Shown: positions 44,106 to 52,036 of the stretch, in pieces
Position numbering within the stretch: the first letter of the stretch is position 1
Layout of the letters: every line of letters starts with the position of its first letter
Assembly (NCBI GenBank): GCA_964632845.1
Contig: CAZWDU010000004.1
Span: 62,001-126,000 of the forward strand
DNA length: 64,000 nucleotides
DNA from: JAOZHU01 sp964632845
Lineage (GTDB): Archaea > Thermoproteota > Bathyarchaeia > Bathyarchaeales > Bathycorpusculaceae
Direction: 5' to 3'
The notes under the pieces: generated by a model
Database searches by the model: none
Told to the model about the DNA's origin: nothing
The model's input: the letters and a program-made list of their open reading frames with translations, nothing else
Program-made: the position numbers and the translations under genes

Positions 44106-45560
44106 TCAGTTCCCATTGTTCTGCCAGTCTCTGCTCCAGAATAAGTAAGCTTTACTCTGTGCCAAAAAGCTCAATCGTTTAAGCACTTTAGCTAACTCGC
44201 ACGCGTTTAATGCTGTAATTTTTGCTGTAAACTCTTCATGCTTTGGGTAAACGTTGCGTAAGCTTGCTAAGCGTCTGCGTACTGCGCCATCATGTAAAGA
44301 CAATTCAGAGAGTACAGCAGTAACTGTTTTGCAGCCAACTTGGTTGATCATGTGTTCGCCGTAACTTAAGCCAGCTAGCAGTGCTGAATCAAAACCCAAC
44401 TGCTCAAGCTGCCGCAACGCTTCGGCAACAGTTGCGTTTGCATGGCTTTCTGCAATTCGCTGCATTCCTGCGCGTTCAAAAAACGGGTTTACACGTGCCA
44501 TAACTGCGACTGCTTCAACAAAAGGTGTACCAGCTAATCTAAGCGTTTCGCGTACAAGTTTGGTGCCTAAGCCTGTGCTGCGGTATTTTGGGTGCACTAC
44601 GACGCGGCTGATTACGCTTAGTTGCTGTTGTAGCTGTTGCAGTGTGCCTTTCCACATTTTGCTTCGTCCGAAGCATGTGGGTGATGGATGTGCGTAGACG
44701 ATTGTGCCGCAAATTTCGTCTTTGCGTTTCAGTGTGAAGATTTGTCTTGGTGCTGGGCAAGTGCCTGTGCGGTAGTGGAATTGGCTTAGCAGTTTGTAGT
44801 CTGTGATTGTGCCTGGTTCTATGTGCATTTCGTGTGTGAGGCTGCATTCTGTTGGTGGTTTGTGGCGGTAGTAGCGTATGGTGACTTGTTTGCCGTAGCG
44901 TTTGTGTATGTGTACGTTTGGCGCTAAATCTGCTGTTAAGTCGCTATGTGTTGTGGCTGCGATTACGGCTTTGCCTTGTTCGCGTGCGTGTTTCTGTAGG
45001 TTAAAGGCTACTATGCGTGCGGTGTCGCGGTCTAGTGTGCTGCAGAATTCGTCTAGTATCCACCATTGGGCTGGTGAGGCTGTGAGGCGTGCGATTTGGT
45101 AGCGGTGTTTTTGTCCGTCGCTGAGTTCGTTGTAGCTGCGTAGGAATAGGAATGCGTCGTTTAAGCCTGCTTTGCTGAGTGTTTTTAGGGCTTCTTGGGT
45201 GGTTTTGCCGGTGGTTTCGATTATTGGGGTGTTTGGGTGTATGTGTAGGTCTTTGGTGTCTTGGGCTGTTTTGCCTAAATCGTGTTTTATGGCTTTTAGG
45301 AGTGTGCTTTTGCCGCTGCCGCTGTCGCCTGTGATGAGTACGATGTCTGTTGGTTTTATGCGGAGTTTGATGTTGTCGTAGAGTGTGAATTGTTGTGTGG
45401 TGTCGGTGCCTAGGCCGAAGTTTTCTGCGATTGTGCGTGTGCGTGGTGTGAGTTTTGCGGTGGCGGTTTCGTAGGTTATGTTGTAGGTGAAGGTGTTGGT
45501 TTTGTGGTTGTAGGTGCGTTTGAGTTTGGTTATGCGGAAGTGTTCGTGTCTGCGTGTCAA
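44106..45560 (-). CDS. ABC-type ATPase fused to GNAT acetyltransferase
   Basis: 484 residues from a TTG at 45560 that overlaps the terminase stop (TTGA), so translation is coupled; the open frame continues upstream inside the terminase gene but is not coding there. Residues 55-250: ABC ATPase with Walker A GDSGSGKST (78-86), signature ELSDGQKHRYQIA, Walker B WWILDEF, H-loop ATTHSD. Residues 265-400: GNAT fold with VISRVVVHPKYRSTGLGTKL (CoA loop) and FFERAGM. No membrane segment, so not a transporter. It matches the family of ABC ATPases fused to acetyltransferases (COG2401-like). Target unknown; its place after TerL suggests a role in packaging or virion modification. Confidence 0.85.
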   Translation of the reverse strand: MTRRHEHFRITKLKRTYNHKTNTFTYNITYETATAKLTPRTRTIAENFGLGTDTTQQFTLYDNIKLRIKPTDIVLITGDSGSGKSTLLKAIKHDLGKTAQDTKDLHIHPNTPIIETTGKTTQEALKTLSKAGLNDAFLFLRSYNELSDGQKHRYQIARLTASPAQWWILDEFCSTLDRDTARIVAFNLQKHAREQGKAVIAATTHSDLTADLAPNVHIHKRYGKQVTIRYYRHKPPTECSLTHEMHIEPGTITDYKLLSQFHYRTGTCPAPRQIFTLKRKDEICGTIVYAHPSPTCFGRSKMWKGTLQQLQQQLSVISRVVVHPKYRSTGLGTKLVRETLRLAGTPFVEAVAVMARVNPFFERAGMQRIAESHANATVAEALRQLEQLGFDSALLAGLSYGEHMINQVGCKTVTAVLSELSLHDGAVRRRLASLRNVYPKHEEFTAKITALNACELAKVLKRLSFLAQSKAYLFWSRDWQNNGN

Positions 45561-46933
45561 TGGGTGTTGCCTTCTGTTTTGTGTTTGGCTAGTTTTTGGC
45601 GGATTGTGTTTAGGCGGGTTTTGGCTGTTTGGCGTTTTGGGATTATGTAGAGTTTTGGTGCTGGTTCCGTTTTTGCGGCGTATGCTGCGAGTGCGAGTGC
45701 CCAGAGTTGGTCGTCGTGTGTGTTTGGTGGGTGGTTGAAGGTGAGTTTGCCGTTTCGCGTGTAAGCGTATTGTTGGTCGTTGATTTGTTGGCATAGGCGT
45801 TTGTCGTAGGGTATGGCTATGTTGTGTTGTTCCATGGTGAGTTTTAGGTGGGTTAGGATTTCGGTTTTGGTTTGTTGGGTGAGTTTTGCGCCTTCTGTTG
45901 TTATGTTTTGGTTTTGGAGTTCTTCTAGGATTGGTTCGCCTATTCCTGTTTGGTCCACGAGTGCTTTTTGGAGGTGGAATTTTTGGTTTGCGCGGGTTAC
46001 TGTGTTTATCACCTCTGTGTAGGTGGTTTCTAGCGGGAATTCGTGGGTGTAGACGAGTTTGAGTGTGAGTTTGTCTTTTTGGATTATGGCTAGTGCGGAG
46101 TGGTCTTGGAGTTTGCCTAAATCTAAACCAGCGTAGTATTCGCCTTTTTGGATGGGTTGTTCCAGTGTTGCGTATGGTTCTAAGCCTGTTTTCTGTGCGT
46201 GTTCTATGCATTGGCGGATGAGTTCTTGTGGGAAGTAGCTGGTTGCGGCTTCTGTGAATTCCGCTAAATATTCACGCTTATACGCTTCTGTGGTCATGTT
46301 TTGCTGCATTTCCGTTAGGAAAGCGTTGGGGATTAGTGGGTTTTCTGCGCTGGGGATTTTGTGTGTGCTGTATTGTGGGTTGAGGAAGGCTTTGTAGAAG
46401 AAGTGGTTTTTGTCCCATGGTGTGCTTAGCAAAATGGCGGTGCCGTTTGTGGTGCTGAGCATGGGGTAGAGGATTTCTGTGATTATGTTTTCGGGGATGA
46501 AGCTGGCTTCGTCGCAGATCGCGAGGTTAGCGGTGTATCCGCGTAGCAAATGCTCGCTGCATGGTAGGGCGATTATGGTTGAGCCTGTGGAGAGTTGGAT
46601 TATTGTGCGTGTTTTGCGTGTGATGCTGTTGCGGAGTAGTGGGTTTGCGTGGGTGAGGGTGAGGATTTTGTCGAACATTATCATGCTTTGGCGGAGTGAG
46701 GGTGTGATTATGAGTGTGGTGGTTTTTTCGTGTGTGAATGCGTAGTGGATGGCTTTGGTGGCGATGGTTGTGGTTTTTCCTGTTTGTCTTCCCATGCAGG
46801 CGATGATGCGTTTGTTGGTGTCTGTGAGGAGTTTTTGTTGGTAGTTGAATGGTTTGAAGTGTAGGACTGTTTCTGAGAAGAATGCTGGGTCGTTTTTGAT
46901 TCGTTCGATGGCTTCAGGTGTTAGCGTTGGCAT
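45557..46933 (-). CDS. Phage terminase large subunit (TerL)
   Basis: 458 residues. ATPase: Walker A MGRQTGKTT (48-54), Walker B LAICDEAS (137-142), coupling motif ILLSTPW. RNase H-like nuclease: Asp271 in YYAGLDLGKLQDHSA, Asp327 in ALVDQTGIGEP, and a late acidic pair in THDDQLWALALA. It cuts and pumps viral DNA into the procapsid; length and all motifs look intact. It overlaps the upstream small gene by 13 bases and the downstream ABC-GNAT gene by 4. The coding strand is strikingly rich in A and C, unlike the tail genes. Confidence 0.96.
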   Translation of the reverse strand: MPTLTPEAIERIKNDPAFFSETVLHFKPFNYQQKLLTDTNKRIIACMGRQTGKTTTIATKAIHYAFTHEKTTTLIITPSLRQSMIMFDKILTLTHANPLLRNSITRKTRTIIQLSTGSTIIALPCSEHLLRGYTANLAICDEASFIPENIITEILYPMLSTTNGTAILLSTPWDKNHFFYKAFLNPQYSTHKIPSAENPLIPNAFLTEMQQNMTTEAYKREYLAEFTEAATSYFPQELIRQCIEHAQKTGLEPYATLEQPIQKGEYYAGLDLGKLQDHSALAIIQKDKLTLKLVYTHEFPLETTYTEVINTVTRANQKFHLQKALVDQTGIGEPILEELQNQNITTEGAKLTQQTKTEILTHLKLTMEQHNIAIPYDKRLCQQINDQQYAYTRNGKLTFNHPPNTHDDQLWALALAAYAAKTEPAPKLYIIPKRQTAKTRLNTIRQKLAKHKTEGNTH

Positions 46934-47235
46934 TTTTGTTTGAGCCTCTTTGCGATTTTGGTGGCTTCGGTGTTGATTTCGGTGAGGAGTTTAGCTAGGT
47001 CTTGTGAGTTGTCTGGTTGCGAGTGGAGTTTCAGGAGCATGCTGAGTGTGCGGACGTGGCTTGCGAGTGTTTGGTAGTAGAAGGCTTTGGTTTTTTCTGA
47101 TTGTGTTTTTTCTGCTATTTTGGTTAGTTTGTCGATGATTTGCCATTCTGTTTCTATGAGGTCTTTGGCGTTGCGGCTCTGTTGCGATTTTTTGTCTATA
47201 CCCCCTCTATATATAGGGTCAACTTGCTCTGTCAT
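46921..47235 (-). CDS. Small helical protein, candidate terminase small subunit
   Basis: 104 residues, wholly helical and charged, with a long amphipathic stretch (DLIETEWQIIDKLTKIAEKT) and basic end (IAKRLKQKCQR). It directly precedes and overlaps TerL by 13 bases, the usual TerS position. No clear helix-turn-helix, so the assignment rests on context and size; it could be another packaging accessory. Confidence 0.6.
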   Translation of the reverse strand: MTEQVDPIYRGGIDKKSQQSRNAKDLIETEWQIIDKLTKIAEKTQSEKTKAFYYQTLASHVRTLSMLLKLHSQPDNSQDLAKLLTEINTEATKIAKRLKQKCQR

Positions 47236-47241
47236 GCGGTT

Positions 47242-47493
47242 TTACTCTCCTGTCTTTTGTGAGATTAAAATGCCTGTTATTGTGCCTGCTAAGCCTGTGA
47301 TTGTGGCGAAGACTTCGCTGTTCCACGAGTGCAAAAGCGCTAAATGCGCAATTTCCAACGCAGTTAAACTGAAGATTAATGCTAAGGCGAATTTTACGCC
47401 GAGAACCAAGCGCTCACTAGGCTGCACTTCAGCAGAGGCAGCGGTTTTGTTGGTGGTTCTCCGCGTTAACGCACGTTTTATCCAATCAGCCAT
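47242..47493 (-). CDS. Small two-helix membrane protein (holin-like?)
   Basis: 83 residues with two predicted membrane helices (about 30-50 and 58-78, SEVFATITGLAGTITGILIS) separated by a short loop, a basic N-terminus and a short polar tail. This layout occurs in holins and other small phage membrane proteins, but no endolysin lies beside it, so the function is open. It overlaps the upstream gene by 8 bases and ends 6 bases before the TerS candidate. Confidence 0.6.
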   Translation of the reverse strand: MADWIKRALTRRTTNKTAASAEVQPSERLVLGVKFALALIFSLTALEIAHLALLHSWNSEVFATITGLAGTITGILISQKTGE

Positions 47494-47887
47494 GGTTACG
47501 CACTCTCTGCTGCCGCAAGCACCGCCCCAAGCGGGGTTGTTCAGCTTTCATTTTCTCATTTATCGTGAAACTGTTCAGCAACACTTTGGCTTCTTCAGCG
47601 TTTACGTGGTTCTTGGCTATGACGGCGGCGTTTGTGGTCCACGGCACAGGCACCGCCGTATAATCAATATCATACAAGCCATCACTATAACGGAAACAAT
47701 TCTGCGCCAAAATAACATGCTTCTTCTTTGAGCCTAACAAGCCGATGAATATACCCCAGCTCTTTACAGGCACATCAATGCCGCCAATACCGTTGCTTAA
47801 ACTCTTGCCGATGCTGGCGTCCAGCCACTCAACACGGATTAAATCGCCCGCGGTTAAACGCTTAATCTGGTTCAGGATTTCCTTCAT
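47486..47887 (-). CDS. Hypothetical protein, first gene of packaging operon
   Basis: 133 residues. The N-terminal half reads as a small beta-barrel (GDLIRVEWLDASIG..., PVKSWGIFIGLLGSKKKHVIL), as in Sm-like or SH3-like folds; the C-terminus is helical and basic (RCLRQQRVRNHG). It opens the minus-strand run 47887-44106, directly downstream of the 28-bp palindrome. No family recognised. Confidence 0.6.
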   Translation of the reverse strand: MKEILNQIKRLTAGDLIRVEWLDASIGKSLSNGIGGIDVPVKSWGIFIGLLGSKKKHVILAQNCFRYSDGLYDIDYTAVPVPWTTNAAVIAKNHVNAEEAKVLLNSFTINEKMKAEQPRLGRCLRQQRVRNHG

Positions 47888-47951
47888 GCGCTCTCACAAG
47901 AAACTAGCGAGGCACAACAGCAAATAAAAACCCTCACGAAATTCATAAATC

Positions 47952-47995
47952 AATTCACCAATTTGTAAATTGGTGAATTTAACAATTTGTAAATT
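47952..47995. promoter_or_regulatory. 28-bp palindrome plus repeated core, likely operator
   Basis: AATTCACCAATTT-GT-AAATTGGTGAATT is a perfect palindrome (47952-47979). Its core CAATTTGTAAATT occurs again at 47983-47995. The site lies 65-110 bases upstream of the first gene of the terminase operon and downstream of the 48.0-49.2 kb gene. A dimeric viral repressor or activator binding here is the simplest reading; a terminator for the 48 kb gene is an alternative. Confidence 0.6.
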
Positions 47996-48032
47996 CAGAA
48001 AGGCAGAAGACAATAAAATATAAAGCTTCGAG

Positions 48033-49190
48033 TTATTTGTTTTTTAAAGAGTATTTTTTTTGAAAATCAAAAATAATTGTTTGATAACTTGAAGCAAACG
48101 CCTTTGCGAGATTCTCACTGAATGTTTCTTCTTTGAATGCCAGTAATCTATCCAATGCATCAAAACCAAGACCTGTGAGGAGACCGCCAAAAGCGCCCGA
48201 GAGATCTGCTGCTATAAGTCCAATTGCTCCCAATGCCAAGGGAACACCAAATCTTATTCCATCGATTCGTTTCTGCAGGCTTTTATCCTCCCAAATATTG
48301 TCCAATGCAGCAGATAATTCTTGTTCATTTTTCTCCACCATAACTGGGTCATTTTTCGAAATGCCTTCATTTACGGCATTAAACAAATTCAGAATGTCTT
48401 GTTCTTCATATCTGGCAGTCAGTTGCTTGCACGCTTCCAGACTTTCAGGGTAAAAAGTTAGTTTGTTCATTAAAAGCTTGCCTACTTCATATGGAAATAC
48501 CTTGCCCTGCTGCTTGATTTCATGTTCACTGCCAAATTTATGAGCTTTTCCCAAGGCATCTAAAGTCGAGGCATCCACACAACGTAGTGGATTTCTTAAA
48601 GGTCTGAGGACTAGAATATCCAGCATATCCATTATTCTACCTGCCTTTTCGTAATCTGAAGCAAACACCTCTGCAACTTCATTTGACAAATCAGGCGCAA
48701 TTATAGCTCTAATCATCATGTAGTTCCCACGTAAGTTAGTCATAAGTGTATCAAAAGCTCTCTTGTTTCGGCTATAGACTGAAGTTTTGCGAACATAATT
48801 GCGGAAGCCAGAATTTGCTATGATCGAAAACTCATTATAGTATCTAGATAGATCATCATAACTGGCATATCTACCCACGGGTATTCCAATAAACTGTGGC
48901 GGTCTGAGCCTTTTGAAAATTGGCTCTAAGAAGTCCAATTTATAATAGTCAGTAGGCTTTCTCAATAGTACAAATTGGATTTTGCCAGTTTCTTCTGCAA
49001 AAGTGACAATTTCATTAATTTGGTCAATTCGAAAATTATGAAAAGCTTCAAAAGACTCTTTTTCTATCGGCATCAAAGGTACAATTGCTGATCCTGAAAA
49101 GGATGCTAATGACCAAATAGGGACGCGTACGTTACCTCTATACGTTATGGGCTGGTGCAGATTTTTAAATCGCCGCTCTGATGGAAACAT
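48033..49190 (-). CDS. Hypothetical protein with C-terminal hydrophobic hairpin
   Basis: 385 residues from ATG at 49190. Mostly soluble alpha/beta, with a C-terminal hydrophobic pair (FGVPLALGAIGLIAADLSG...FGGLLTGLGF, about 315-350). The frame stays open about 115 bases upstream of the ATG and that stretch also looks coding (KREFLADYERQETQEIQDF) but has no ATG, GTG or TTG, so the N-terminus may be lost to a frameshift or use a rare start. No family recognised. A more AT-rich stretch than its neighbours; could be cargo. Confidence 0.6.
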   Translation of the reverse strand: MFPSERRFKNLHQPITYRGNVRVPIWSLASFSGSAIVPLMPIEKESFEAFHNFRIDQINEIVTFAEETGKIQFVLLRKPTDYYKLDFLEPIFKRLRPPQFIGIPVGRYASYDDLSRYYNEFSIIANSGFRNYVRKTSVYSRNKRAFDTLMTNLRGNYMMIRAIIAPDLSNEVAEVFASDYEKAGRIMDMLDILVLRPLRNPLRCVDASTLDALGKAHKFGSEHEIKQQGKVFPYEVGKLLMNKLTFYPESLEACKQLTARYEEQDILNLFNAVNEGISKNDPVMVEKNEQELSAALDNIWEDKSLQKRIDGIRFGVPLALGAIGLIAADLSGAFGGLLTGLGFDALDRLLAFKEETFSENLAKAFASSYQTIIFDFQKKYSLKNK

Positions 49191-49433
49191 TTGAGCTTTT
49201 GAAAATTTTCCTTCAGAAACGGTTTTTATGAAATCTTGTATTTCTTGAGTTTCTTGCCTTTCATAATCTGCTAAAAACTCCCTTTTCAGTGGGATATTGC
49301 GTCACCATAAGTGTTTATGTTGGAAACCATTCAGTTCTCAATCGCTAGTATTATAAATTTTTTTGCCAAATTTCCCCGTTCATTTTAGTTGTTTTGCAAG
49401 TATGTTTTGTCTTTCTTCTCTTGAGGAATTGTG

Positions 49434-49444
49434 GAAATATATAT
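49434..49444 (+). promoter_or_regulatory. TATA box for the HEAT-repeat gene
   Basis: GAAATATATAT, about 42-52 bases before the TTG at 49486. The remainder of the 295-base gap 49191-49485 holds the open upstream extension of the minus-strand 48 kb gene and nothing else I can support. Confidence 0.55.
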
Positions 49445-49485
49445 CTCCCAACAACACTTCACTAGTCTAACGGGGTTGTTTAGGT

Positions 49486-50106
49486 TTGTCTGTGCTGAAC
49501 AAGATAGCTTTCTACATGAATAGGCGTGATGAGGTTCCTAACCAGCAGCTTGCTCGGGAACTGGCGGAAACAGAAAACACGACGGGCATACAGGAAATCG
49601 CATTGAACCTTAACCACAAGAACAAGAGCGTCGCAAGCGACTGCTTGAAGGTTCTTTACGAAATCGGCTACCTTAAGCCTGCGTTGATAGCTGATTACGT
49701 TAACGACTTTCTAGCCCTCCTAAACAGTAAGAATAACCGCATGGTGTGGGGTGCAATGATAGCCTTAGCTACCATAGCCGACAAAAAACCAAGCCAAATC
49801 TACACCCAACTAGATACAGTTACAGCAGCCATAAACAAGGGCACACTCATCACCCAAGTCTGGGGCGTTAAGGCATTAGCGAAAGTGGCAGCTGCAAACA
49901 ATGCCTACAAACAGAAAATCCAGCCTACCCTAATGGCTCAGCTGCGAAACTGCTTGCCACGCGACGTACCCATGCACGCCGAAAGCATCCTGCCAGCCAT
50001 AGACACAGACAACAAACAAGAATTCCTAAGCATAATAGCCGCCCGAACACCAGAAATGACCACTGCACAACAAGTAAGACTGCGAAAAATCACCAAAAAC
50101 CTATAA
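49486..50106 (+). CDS. HEAT-repeat protein
   Basis: 206 residues from TTG; GTG two codons later is an alternative start. At least four helical pairs repeat: TGIQEIALNLNHKNKSVASD, CLKVLYEIGYLKPALIADY, NNRMVWGAMIALATIADKKP, and TQVWGVKALAKVAAANNAYK. This is a HEAT/armadillo-type solenoid used for protein or DNA binding, without an enzymatic motif. It is one of three plus-strand genes inside the mostly minus-strand provirus region, so it may be a host gene or an independent lysogeny-phase gene. Confidence 0.75.
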   Translation: MSVLNKIAFYMNRRDEVPNQQLARELAETENTTGIQEIALNLNHKNKSVASDCLKVLYEIGYLKPALIADYVNDFLALLNSKNNRMVWGAMIALATIADKKPSQIYTQLDTVTAAINKGTLITQVWGVKALAKVAAANNAYKQKIQPTLMAQLRNCLPRDVPMHAESILPAIDTDNKQEFLSIIAARTPEMTTAQQVRLRKITKNL

Positions 50107-50144
50107 CGCAATTCTGCCTGCGCTTTCCCTGCTGGCTGCACAGG

Positions 50145-50336
50145 CTACGGCGCAGGAACAAGAGCTGCCAGCTCCACAACTTCCGCCGTCAAATCCGCAG
50201 CAGCCTTTTTCTTTTGTTCCAGTTTCTTGCGAATCTTACAGGTTTTGCGGGCTATACAGTCCTCGCAGTAAGGCATCGCAGTGCCCGTTTGGCAATCAAG
50301 AACTATCGTGCTGTTCACGCCGTTTTCACCTCGCAA
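50145..50336 (-). CDS. Small cysteine-containing protein
   Basis: 63 residues with a CEDCIARKTC cluster plus another Cys upstream (VLDCQTG), followed by a basic helix (KIRKKLEQKKKAAADL). It may bind a metal through the three to four cysteines. GTATATAAAC at 50411-50420 read in reverse could be its TATA box, about 75 bases upstream. Family unknown. Confidence 0.5.
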   Translation of the reverse strand: MRGENGVNSTIVLDCQTGTAMPYCEDCIARKTCKIRKKLEQKKKAAADLTAEVVELAALVPAP

Positions 50337-50649
50337 AGTGCCACACGTTTAACGCTTAACACACACATCGCTCCTCACGTTCTATTCCTAAGCATACGAT
50401 GCGTTGGGACGTATATAAACCCAGTTGAGACTTGTTCATAAACATTAAGAAAAATTGTGCAACCGCATAGCCTAAAGGCTAAAGACTGGATAAAAATTAA
50501 GCAACCCAAAACAAAAATAAACAGTTAACCACAAAACATTCAGCAGAAAACACCGCGAATAACCCGCAACGCGTAGAGCAACGCTTTTATGGCTTCACAC
50601 ACTAAACTCCGCTATACGCCAAAACAGCAACAGGTGGTGAAAACAACAC
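50337..50649. other. Intergenic region between divergent small-Cys gene and NifU gene
   Basis: 313 bases without a supported gene. It holds a TATA-like GTATATAAAC (50411-50420), a perfect 14-bp palindrome TAGCCTAAAGGCTA (50468-50481) and CTTTTATG at 50584-50591, a weaker TATA candidate for the NifU gene. Plus-strand frames overlapping the NifU start have no coding character. Confidence 0.5.
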
Positions 50650-50880
50650 ATGAACGAAACAACCGAGAAAAAAGTACAAAAAGCACTCGAAGAAATAAAA
50701 CCCAGCATCCAAGCAGACGGCGGAGACATCGAACTCGTAGCCGTAGAAAAAGACACCGTAAAAGTACGCTTGAAAGGCGCATGCGCAGGCTGCCCCATGG
50801 CAACACTAACACTAAAACAAGGCGTCGAACGCCTAATCAAAGCCAAAGTACCTGAAATACGAAACGTCGAAGCAGTCTAA
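50650..50880 (+). CDS. NifU C-terminal-domain iron-sulfur scaffold protein
   Basis: 76 residues. KPSIQADGGDIELVAVEKD and VRLKGACAGCPMATLTLKQG with the CxxC pair are diagnostic of the Nfu domain, and RLIKAKVPEIRNVEAV ends it. It binds and passes Fe-S clusters to apoproteins. Complete for the stand-alone archaeal form. It is normally a cellular gene; here it stands, on the plus strand, between the packaging and tail blocks of the provirus. Confidence 0.93.
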   Translation: MNETTEKKVQKALEEIKPSIQADGGDIELVAVEKDTVKVRLKGACAGCPMATLTLKQGVERLIKAKVPEIRNVEAV

Positions 50881-50891
50881 AAACAACAAAC

Positions 50892-51206
50892 TTACTTTTT
50901 CGCAACCACCACTTTAATCGGCTTGCCAGTGCGCTGTTCAACAGCTTGCAGCCAAGCCTCAAACGAAACCCTGTGCAAATCCTCCTCGCCGAGCCTACCC
51001 CTCTCAGATGCCGCCCGCCGCTTGTTCCACACCAAGTCCTCATGCAACTGCAAAACAGCCAAATGATCCTCGCGATCGCTGAAAATGCGAAAATGCGAGT
51101 CAAAATCCTTGAAAAGCTCCTGTTTATGCTTAGAATGCACATGCGGTAAGGGACACTTATAAAACTCGTTTTTACCCAACTTCTTTACGCCATCAGCCTG
51201 AGCCAT
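50892..51206 (-). CDS. Hypothetical protein with possible Cys/His metal site
   Basis: 104 residues. YKCPLPHVHSKHKQ holds one Cys and three closely spaced His that could bind zinc with later His residues (DFDSHF, REDHLAVLQLHED). The C-terminal 30 residues resemble a helix plus strand (SFEAWLQAVEQRTGKPIKVVVA). No family recognised. On the viral strand, between the NifU gene (convergent) and the CxxC-x17-CxxC protein. Confidence 0.55.
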   Translation of the reverse strand: MAQADGVKKLGKNEFYKCPLPHVHSKHKQELFKDFDSHFRIFSDREDHLAVLQLHEDLVWNKRRAASERGRLGEEDLHRVSFEAWLQAVEQRTGKPIKVVVAKK

Positions 51207-51297
51207 AACTTAAACGCCTTCATTAGGAAACTCTCCTTACCTTAAAAGAGTAAACGTTTAAAACACTTTCGCTTCCTTGCCCAACACCAGACAGCCA

Positions 51298-51948
51298 CTA
51301 AGCCGACTGGCGCTTCTTGCGTCTTCTCCGTTTTGCCCAACACTTTTTGCAGTAGACAGGCCTTTCAGGATCAGGCTTAAACGGCACATCACATTGCCCG
51401 CCGCAGCTGCTGCAAACCGCCGTGTAGAGGCTGCCAGCGTGAAACTCCTTGAACAAGCGGTACCTTGCCAAGCGCGGCCAACCTGTTTTTGCATAACTAA
51501 GCATTTGAGGGTTAGCTTTCAGCCACCGCATCATGTGAAAGAAGCTTTTCGCCCGTTTCGCCTCTCGCTCAGCAAGCGGTTCATACCCCAAGTTCCGTAT
51601 CTCATCCAAGTAAGCGATTTCCGTCAGCCTCTGCGGTTCGTCGACTACCTTAATCCGCTTGACGCGGTCTTCACCGTAAGCTTTGCGCAGTTCCGCGGCG
51701 GCTTCATCGAAAATGTTGCCTTGGCACATGTGTATCTCTTCGTCGGGCTTCAGCTTCAACGCCGCAACCAGTTCGGTTACGATGCGCGTGGTTTCCTGCA
51801 GGTACTTTTTTTCTCGGAAAACCTTCGGCTGATAAAATTTCACGTCGACAAGGCCGTACTTGAACTCGCCTGTTTCCAGTCTGTAGGCGCCTATGACTAC
51901 GCCGAAAAGCAGGTCGCCGCTGCCTGCATCATCTATAACCAGTGTCAC
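51298..51948 (-). CDS. Protein with C-terminal CxxC-x17-CxxC zinc ribbon
   Basis: 216 residues. The C-terminus has CSSC, exactly 17 residues, then CKKC, with the VPFKPDPERPVYC signature of the CxxC-x17-CxxC zinc ribbon, followed by a very basic tail (KRRRRKKRQSA). The N-terminal 90 residues begin TLVIDDAGSGDLLFGVVIGA and could form an RNase H-like alpha/beta domain with acidic residues on the first strand; this is inference. A nucleic-acid-binding role is likely. Same strand as the tail genes. Confidence 0.7.
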   Translation of the reverse strand: MTLVIDDAGSGDLLFGVVIGAYRLETGEFKYGLVDVKFYQPKVFREKKYLQETTRIVTELVAALKLKPDEEIHMCQGNIFDEAAAELRKAYGEDRVKRIKVVDEPQRLTEIAYLDEIRNLGYEPLAEREAKRAKSFFHMMRWLKANPQMLSYAKTGWPRLARYRLFKEFHAGSLYTAVCSSCGGQCDVPFKPDPERPVYCKKCWAKRRRRKKRQSA

Positions 51949-52036
51949 CTGCGAAGCCTCATTCTCTCTTGTGGATGGGCGTGGTTGTATAAAAACAGTC
52001 CGTCAGCGCTTTACTGAATGGATACGTTAATTGTGA

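Noticed and set aside
44539..46211. Long Arg/Thr/His-rich open frames antiparallel or out of phase with TerL and ABC-GNAT
   Set aside because: They are by-products of the strong A/C strand bias; the extension of the ABC-GNAT frame above 45560 lies inside TerL and has no domain.
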